Shown: positions 29,097 through 33,314 of the stretch, piece after piece
Numbering within the stretch: position 1 is the first letter of the stretch
Layout of the letters: the number at the start of each line of letters is the position of its first letter
Assembly: GCA_902526175.1 (NCBI GenBank)
Contig: CABZJY010000013.1
Location: 1 to 33,314, forward strand
Direction of reading: 5' to 3'
DNA: 33,314 nt
Source: an uncultured Alphaproteobacteria bacterium
GTDB taxonomy: Bacteria > Pseudomonadota > Alphaproteobacteria > Methylaequorales > Methylaequoraceae
The notes under the pieces: model-generated
What the model was told of the DNA's origin: nothing
Seen by the model: the letters and a program-made list of their open reading frames with translations, nothing else
Database searches by the model: none
Program-made: the position numbers and the translations under genes

Positions 29097-30614
29097 ATGC
29101 TCAAAATTATCAAAAAAAATCTGAATTTAATTATTTTAGTAATATTATTAAAAATATTTTCATCATCCTTAAACGATTTTATTGCGACAAGCGATGAAAT
29201 AAAAATTTCAATGGATAATAGATTAATAGAAACTGAAGATGTAAAAATTCCTGTAGAAAATTTTAATGATAAAAAAAAATTTTTATTAGTTAAAAGATCA
29301 CAAAACAAGCCAAAAATTGAAATTAAAGAAGAAAAAAAAGATGTTAAAGTTGCTAAATTCAGAAATCCTGAATTTACATCTGATTATTTTGAGGATGAAA
29401 CCAAAATTGACTATAAATTAGTACCAGTATATGACAAAATTTTGTTTTCAGGAGTACCAATTCCGGAATCGAAACCTCATCCAACCCAGAAACTATCTAC
29501 AAGGTTTGAAGTAATAACTGTAAAAAACAAAAAAGAGCTAAAAAGTATTTTAAATGATAGAATTAAATTTATTGTAAACTATCAAGAGCTTCTAGATTTG
29601 ATTCTTAAAGAAATAAACTTTGAAGCAAGAAAAAATCTTAAATTTTTTTTCTCAAACGAAGGATTTTATTCAGAGACATTAGCAGAAGTATCTATCTTTA
29701 AAAATAAACTATACGAAGTTAATGCAAAATTAAACAACTATGACAGGTTTGTTAGTCAATATGTTGCAGCACAAACTGAAAGAAAAATACTTAGAAATAA
29801 AGTAAGAGTTATTAACAGTATTCACTCTTCTTTAAAAGGCGAAGAAATTCCAAAAGAGATAGTAAAGGAATTTATAAATCAATTTAGTTTTAGTGTTGAT
29901 TTTCAAAGAGATATTTCTGAAAATGATTTAATCGAAATATTATATGAAGCAAATTTCGTGGGGAATGACGAGATGGTTGGTGATCCCAAGTTGCTTTATG
30001 CATCTTTAGATATGAAAAAAAATCAAAAAATTGAACTTTTTAGATATAAGATGAAGAATGGAAAGATTGATTACTTTGACTCTGAAGGTAAAAGCATAAG
30101 AAAATCAATTATGAGAACTCCAATAAACGGTGCTAGATTATCTTCGAGATTTGGGCTTAGAAAACACCCAATCTTGGGTTTCAGTAAAATGCACAGAGGA
30201 GTGGATTTTGCCGCAAAGCGTGGTACTCCAATTATGTCAGCAGGTGATGGTAAAGTATCATTTGCGGGTAGAAATGGGTCTTATGGTAAATTCATTGAAA
30301 TCAGACATTTAAATGGTTTTAGTACTAGATATGGGCACTTACAGAAATTTGCTAAGAATTTAAAAAAAGGGAAAAATGTTAAACAAGGTGAAGTTATTGG
30401 TTATGTTGGTAATACCGGAAGAAGTACGGGTCCACATCTTCATTATGAAGTTAAACATAAAAGAAGAATAATAAACCCCATGACATTAAAATTACCTTCA
30501 AAGGTTCAAGTTGACAGTAAGGAAATATCAAATTTTTATGCTAACATTTCACTCACAAGAGACAGACTTGCAACAACACCTGTAAAATTTAAAAATAAGC
30601 TAGTTAACTATTAA
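29097..30614 (+). CDS. M23 (LytM-type) peptidoglycan endopeptidase
   Basis: A 505-residue envelope protein. One hydrophobic segment (about 7-24, LNLIILVILLKIF) anchors or exports it. A charged linker follows, then an OapA/Csd3-like intermediate region (about 135-340). The M23 domain (about 340-460) has RLSSRFGLRKHPI, HRGVDFAAKRGTP (zinc His 366, Asp 370), RYGHLQ (His 414) and GPHLHYE (His 447, His 449), so all zinc and catalytic residues are intact. It resembles MepM/ShyA-type enzymes that cut cross-linked peptidoglycan in the periplasm. It diverges from the rRNA operon; its own promoter in the 57 bases between was not clear. Confidence 0.9.
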   Translation: MLKIIKKNLNLIILVILLKIFSSSLNDFIATSDEIKISMDNRLIETEDVKIPVENFNDKKKFLLVKRSQNKPKIEIKEEKKDVKVAKFRNPEFTSDYFEDETKIDYKLVPVYDKILFSGVPIPESKPHPTQKLSTRFEVITVKNKKELKSILNDRIKFIVNYQELLDLILKEINFEARKNLKFFFSNEGFYSETLAEVSIFKNKLYEVNAKLNNYDRFVSQYVAAQTERKILRNKVRVINSIHSSLKGEEIPKEIVKEFINQFSFSVDFQRDISENDLIEILYEANFVGNDEMVGDPKLLYASLDMKKNQKIELFRYKMKNGKIDYFDSEGKSIRKSIMRTPINGARLSSRFGLRKHPILGFSKMHRGVDFAAKRGTPIMSAGDGKVSFAGRNGSYGKFIEIRHLNGFSTRYGHLQKFAKNLKKGKNVKQGEVIGYVGNTGRSTGPHLHYEVKHKRRIINPMTLKLPSKVQVDSKEISNFYANISLTRDRLATTPVKFKNKLVNY

Positions 30615-30909
30615 AAGATCAAAAAAGATTTGTTAGCTGATGATAGCAGAAGGGGTAAAAAGATTACTTTTTTTGTGGTATTAAAAAATTTGCAATAAAG
30701 TGTCTGTACAAGCATATCTAAAGTATTAATCAGATATATGGTTTTTACTTACAATGTTGAATTATTTGCCCGAGCGATCAACCAAAATTGTAATTTTTTA
30801 ATGAGCTCAGATAAATATGTAAAACAATTGTTTAGTTACACATTACTTACAAAGATACTTTTGAGAACAAACAAGTAAATGATATTAAAGTAAGAATCAT
30901 TAAAAATTA
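30615..30909. other. gene-free gap between convergent genes
   Basis: About 295 bases with no supported gene, long for this compact genome. A weak hairpin AAAAAG-ATTA-CTTTTT followed by Ts (30657-30674) could stop transcription of the peptidase gene. A small RNA is possible but nothing specific was recognised. Confidence 0.4.
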
Positions 30910-31404
30910 CTATTGAGGATCAATGTTCGTGGCAAACGCTTTTAATGCCTCAACACCATCTGAAGTTTTCTCATTTTTATTTGTATTGTCAGGCTTTGTT
31001 ACCTCATTAGAATAATTTTCTTGATCAGAAACTTTCTTTAGTCTTTTGAGCTTTGCATTAATTGCTCTTTCAGTCCTAGAAGGATTATTGTTATTTTTTG
31101 ACAAATCAGTACCGTGTGAACTATTTTCAGAATTGTTCTTTGTTACATTGTTATCTTTTATACCATTAGAATTTATTACTCTCTGGTAATGTTCTGCATA
31201 TTGATAGTAACCCTCAGCTTTGATTTTATCTCCATTTGAATTAGCATCCTGTGCTAAAACCAAGTATTTTTCAAGAACTTGAAAAGCATTACCCCGTGGT
31301 TTAACAGTTTTTGAAGAATCAAATGAGTTTCCTCTATTAAAACTTGCCCTTCTTGGGTTTGAACGATTTTTACGTTTAGTATTTAAATTTTTTCTTATGT
31401 TCAA
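30910..31404 (-). CDS. DUF4167 domain protein
   Basis: A 164-residue basic protein. The N terminus is Arg/Lys/Asn-rich (NTKRKNRSNPRRASFNRG). The conserved DUF4167 core follows: AFQVLEKYLVLAQDA, then GDKIKAEGYYQYAEHYQRVI. The remainder is low-complexity Asn/Ser/Lys. This family is common in alphaproteobacteria and of unknown role; the basic N terminus suggests RNA or ribosome contact. The start seems to be TTG at 31404, as no in-frame ATG lies nearby. It is downstream of prmC by 68 bases on the same strand, a known neighbourhood. Confidence 0.82.
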   Translation of the reverse strand: MNIRKNLNTKRKNRSNPRRASFNRGNSFDSSKTVKPRGNAFQVLEKYLVLAQDANSNGDKIKAEGYYQYAEHYQRVINSNGIKDNNVTKNNSENSSHGTDLSKNNNNPSRTERAINAKLKRLKKVSDQENYSNEVTKPDNTNKNEKTSDGVEALKAFATNIDPQ

Positions 31405-31472
31405 TTTTTTAAATTTTGTTAAAAATAACGATTAAAGGAGAATATAAAAACTTATCATAAATCAGAGTTATA

Positions 31473-32360
31473 TCAAACTTTTTTTTTTTTATGAAAAACT
31501 AGACATCTCTCCCTTCTTCCCAAATCATTATAAGAACCATATAAATTTAAATTAATGCCCTCGAAAATCTTTTTTACTTCTAGTCCCTGATTGAATCCTA
31601 TCTCAGTACAAAAATAACCATTTGGTAATAAAAATGATGATAATTTTTTTGAAATTTGCTTATAGCAAAATAACCCATCCTTACCTCCATTAAGAGCGAT
31701 TTTTGGATCATAATTTAGTTCTTCACCTAAATCTGAGATATCTTGGGATCTAACATATGGTGGGTTAGCATAAATTATATCAAATCTCTCATTAATATTT
31801 GAAAACCAATTGCTTTTTAAAATTTTAGTATTGGATGTAACTCTATGATTAATCAAATTTTTACATGCTAGCTTATTTGCATTTTTGCAAATATCAACCC
31901 CAACCACAATAAAGTCATTCCTTAATTTTTTCAACTCACAAGCTACCGAAGATAAGACACATCCCGAACCTGAACCGAGCTCAAGAATGGTCAAATTTTT
32001 TTTTTTTTTCAATTTTTTGGATAATGTTAATACAACTTCTACAAGAAGTTCAGTATCTTGTCTTGGGTCTAATGTATATTTATTAATTAAATATTCCTTT
32101 GAAAAGAACTCTCTTTTACCCAAAATTCGTGATACTGGCTTATTATTTATCAAAAGAAAAAATTTTTTTAAAAATTCCTTCTTTTTAAGAAAACTTATTT
32201 TTATCTCGGGGTTCAATAGTAGCTTTAATTTATCAATTTTTAAAATTTCTGATAGGAGATGGTCTATCTGAGACCTAGAAATTGAAACATTTTTTGATTG
32301 CTTAACTTCAAAACAATATTCTAATATTTCCGAGTATGTTTTACTCAAATTATTGTGCAT
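31473..32360 (-). CDS. prmC: peptide chain release factor N5-glutamine methyltransferase
   Basis: Methylates the Gln of the GGQ motif in release factors using SAM. The C-terminal catalytic domain has [15 protein letters not shown] (SAM loop) and [12 protein letters not shown], the NPPY that binds the target glutamine, then [14 protein letters not shown]. An N-terminal helical domain has [13 protein letters not shown] and [17 protein letters not shown] chose ATG 32360 (295 residues), with AAAAGG seven bases upstream and 11 bases overlap with prfA, rather than a TTG at 32390. Direct coupling with its substrate gene prfA is standard. Confidence 0.92.
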   Translation of the reverse strand: MHNNLSKTYSEILEYCFEVKQSKNVSISRSQIDHLLSEILKIDKLKLLLNPEIKISFLKKKEFLKKFFLLINNKPVSRILGKREFFSKEYLINKYTLDPRQDTELLVEVVLTLSKKLKKKKNLTILELGSGSGCVLSSVACELKKLRNDFIVVGVDICKNANKLACKNLINHRVTSNTKILKSNWFSNINERFDIIYANPPYVRSQDISDLGEELNYDPKIALNGGKDGLFCYKQISKKLSSFLLPNGYFCTEIGFNQGLEVKKIFEGINLNLYGSYNDLGRRERCLVFHKKKKV

Positions 32361-33314
32361 CTGCAAGCCTTTTTGCTTGATCATCTGCAAGTAGGACAGA
32401 AATTATTTCATCTAAAGATTCCCCATTTAAAATTTGTTCTAATTTATATAATGTTAATGAAATCCTATGGTCTGTTACCCTCCCTTGGGGAAAATTGTAA
32501 GTTCTTATTCTTTCAGACCTGTCACCTGTACCAACTTGATTCTTTCTCTCTAATGCTCTTTCCTGTTCTTTTTTTAATCTTTCTGCTTCATAAATTCTAG
32601 CTCTAAGAACAGTCATGGCTTTTGCTTTATTTTTATGTTGAGATTTCTCATCTTGGCATTGAGCAATTGTACCAGTCGGCAAATGAGTTATTCTTACCGC
32701 ACTATCAGTTGTATTTACTGATTGACCACCTGGACCACTTGATCTAAAAATATCTATTCTAAGATCTTTTTCTTCGATAAGTACGTCCACCTCTGTTGCT
32801 TCAGGTAAAACTGCAACTGTAGCTGCAGATGTATGTATTCTTCCACCTGATTCTGTCTCAGGAACTCTTTGTACTCTGTGTGTTCCTGATTCAAATTTTA
32901 ATTTTCCAAAAACATCTTTTCCAGAAATATTTATTGTAACTTCTTTAATTCCATCATGTGAAGAATGACTTATATCAATAATTTCTGTTTTCCATTGTTT
33001 AATTTCAGAATATTTTACATACATCCTAAAGATGTCAGAGGCAAAAAGTGCTGCTTCTTCACCTCCTGTTCCTGCTCTAATCTCCACAATTGCATTTTTT
33101 TGATCTGAATCATCTTTTGGTAGTAGTAAGATTTTGATTTCATTATCCAAATTTTCTATGTTATTTTCTAACGTCTTTTTTTCTGTAATTGCAATTTCTT
33201 TTATTTCTCCTTCTTCAGAATTTATTAGATCTTCGGTATCGGCTAGTTCCTTTCTAAATTTTTCATACTTTTTTATTTTTTCAACCAAGGGAGTCATTTC
33301 TGAAAATTTTTTCG
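32350..33314 (-). CDS. prfA: peptide chain release factor 1, 5' end cut by window edge
   Basis: Reads UAG and UAA stop codons and triggers peptide release. The frame is open to the window edge ([13 protein letters not shown]), so the ATG at 33297 is internal and roughly 35-40 N-terminal residues lie outside. [19 protein letters not shown] holds the catalytic [18 protein letters not shown] holds the P-x-T stop-codon motif (PET) that marks RF1 rather than RF2. [15 protein letters not shown] and [21 protein letters not shown] are also typical. It is followed by prmC with an 11-base overlap. Confidence 0.95.
   Translation of the reverse strand, partial: KKFSEMTPLVEKIKKYEKFRKELADTEDLINSEEGEIKEIAITEKKTLENNIENLDNEIKILLLPKDDSDQKNAIVEIRAGTGGEEAALFASDIFRMYVKYSEIKQWKTEIIDISHSSHDGIKEVTINISGKDVFGKLKFESGTHRVQRVPETESGGRIHTSAATVAVLPEATEVDVLIEEKDLRIDIFRSSGPGGQSVNTTDSAVRITHLPTGTIAQCQDEKSQHKNKAKAMTVLRARIYEAERLKKEQERALERKNQVGTGDRSERIRTYNFPQGRVTDHRISLTLYKLEQILNGESLDEIISVLLADDQAKRLADAQ

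Noticed and set aside
32360-32390. Longer prmC start at TTG 32390
   Set aside because: It would overlap prfA by 41 bases, while ATG 32360 has a well-placed AAAAGG ribosome site.

Overview
The window reads as chromosome of an AT-rich marine alphaproteobacterium with a streamlined, SAR11-like genome. Four things point there: very low GC outside the RNA genes, genes that abut or overlap almost everywhere, the classic alphaproteobacterial rRNA operon order (16S, tRNA-Ile, tRNA-Ala, 23S, 5S, initiator tRNA-Met), and a DUF4167-like gene next to prmC and prfA. The exact clade cannot be settled by eye. No transposase, integrase, phage gene or CRISPR array was seen.

Region 1 (1-11.1 kb) is a nonulosonic acid (pseudaminic-type sugar) locus. 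On the minus strand, pseB, pseC, an aldo/keto reductase and pseG form a tight operon. A NeuB-family synthase lies on the plus strand. A second minus-strand run encodes a PhyH-type dioxygenase, an SpsF-type cytidylyltransferase, a class III aminotransferase, a double-GNAT acetyltransferase and a second PhyH-type dioxygenase. An ATP-grasp gene enters from the left edge. Together they could make, activate and decorate a CMP-nonulosonate for the cell surface.

Region 2 (11.1-23.9 kb) is more mosaic surface-polysaccharide DNA. It starts with about 960 bases holding only a decayed methyltransferase remnant. Then come a short-chain epimerase/dehydratase coupled to a GMC-type oxidoreductase, a TylF-like O-methyltransferase broken by one base in an A run, and a family 2 glycosyltransferase overlapping a small GDPD-like protein. 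The last part is a four-gene minus-strand run: methyltransferase, multispanning membrane protein, a 1275-residue multidomain enzyme (kinase-like, unknown, class II aldolase-like, ribulose-phosphate-3-epimerase-like) and a tandem nucleotidyltransferase. The last two look like a compact route to an unidentified activated sugar or polyol.

Region 3 (23.9-29.1 kb, minus strand) is the complete rRNA operon with a plausible promoter near 29.0 kb and long processing stems around 16S, 23S and 5S. The first polysaccharide gene begins 20 bases after the initiator tRNA with no visible terminator, so rRNA transcription may run into the four-gene run.

Region 4 (29.1-33.3 kb) is conserved backbone: an M23 cell-wall endopeptidase diverging from the rRNA operon, then a DUF4167 protein, prmC and prfA on the minus strand (prfA is cut by the right edge). 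The layout matches a hypervariable surface-glycan island docked beside the rRNA operon.
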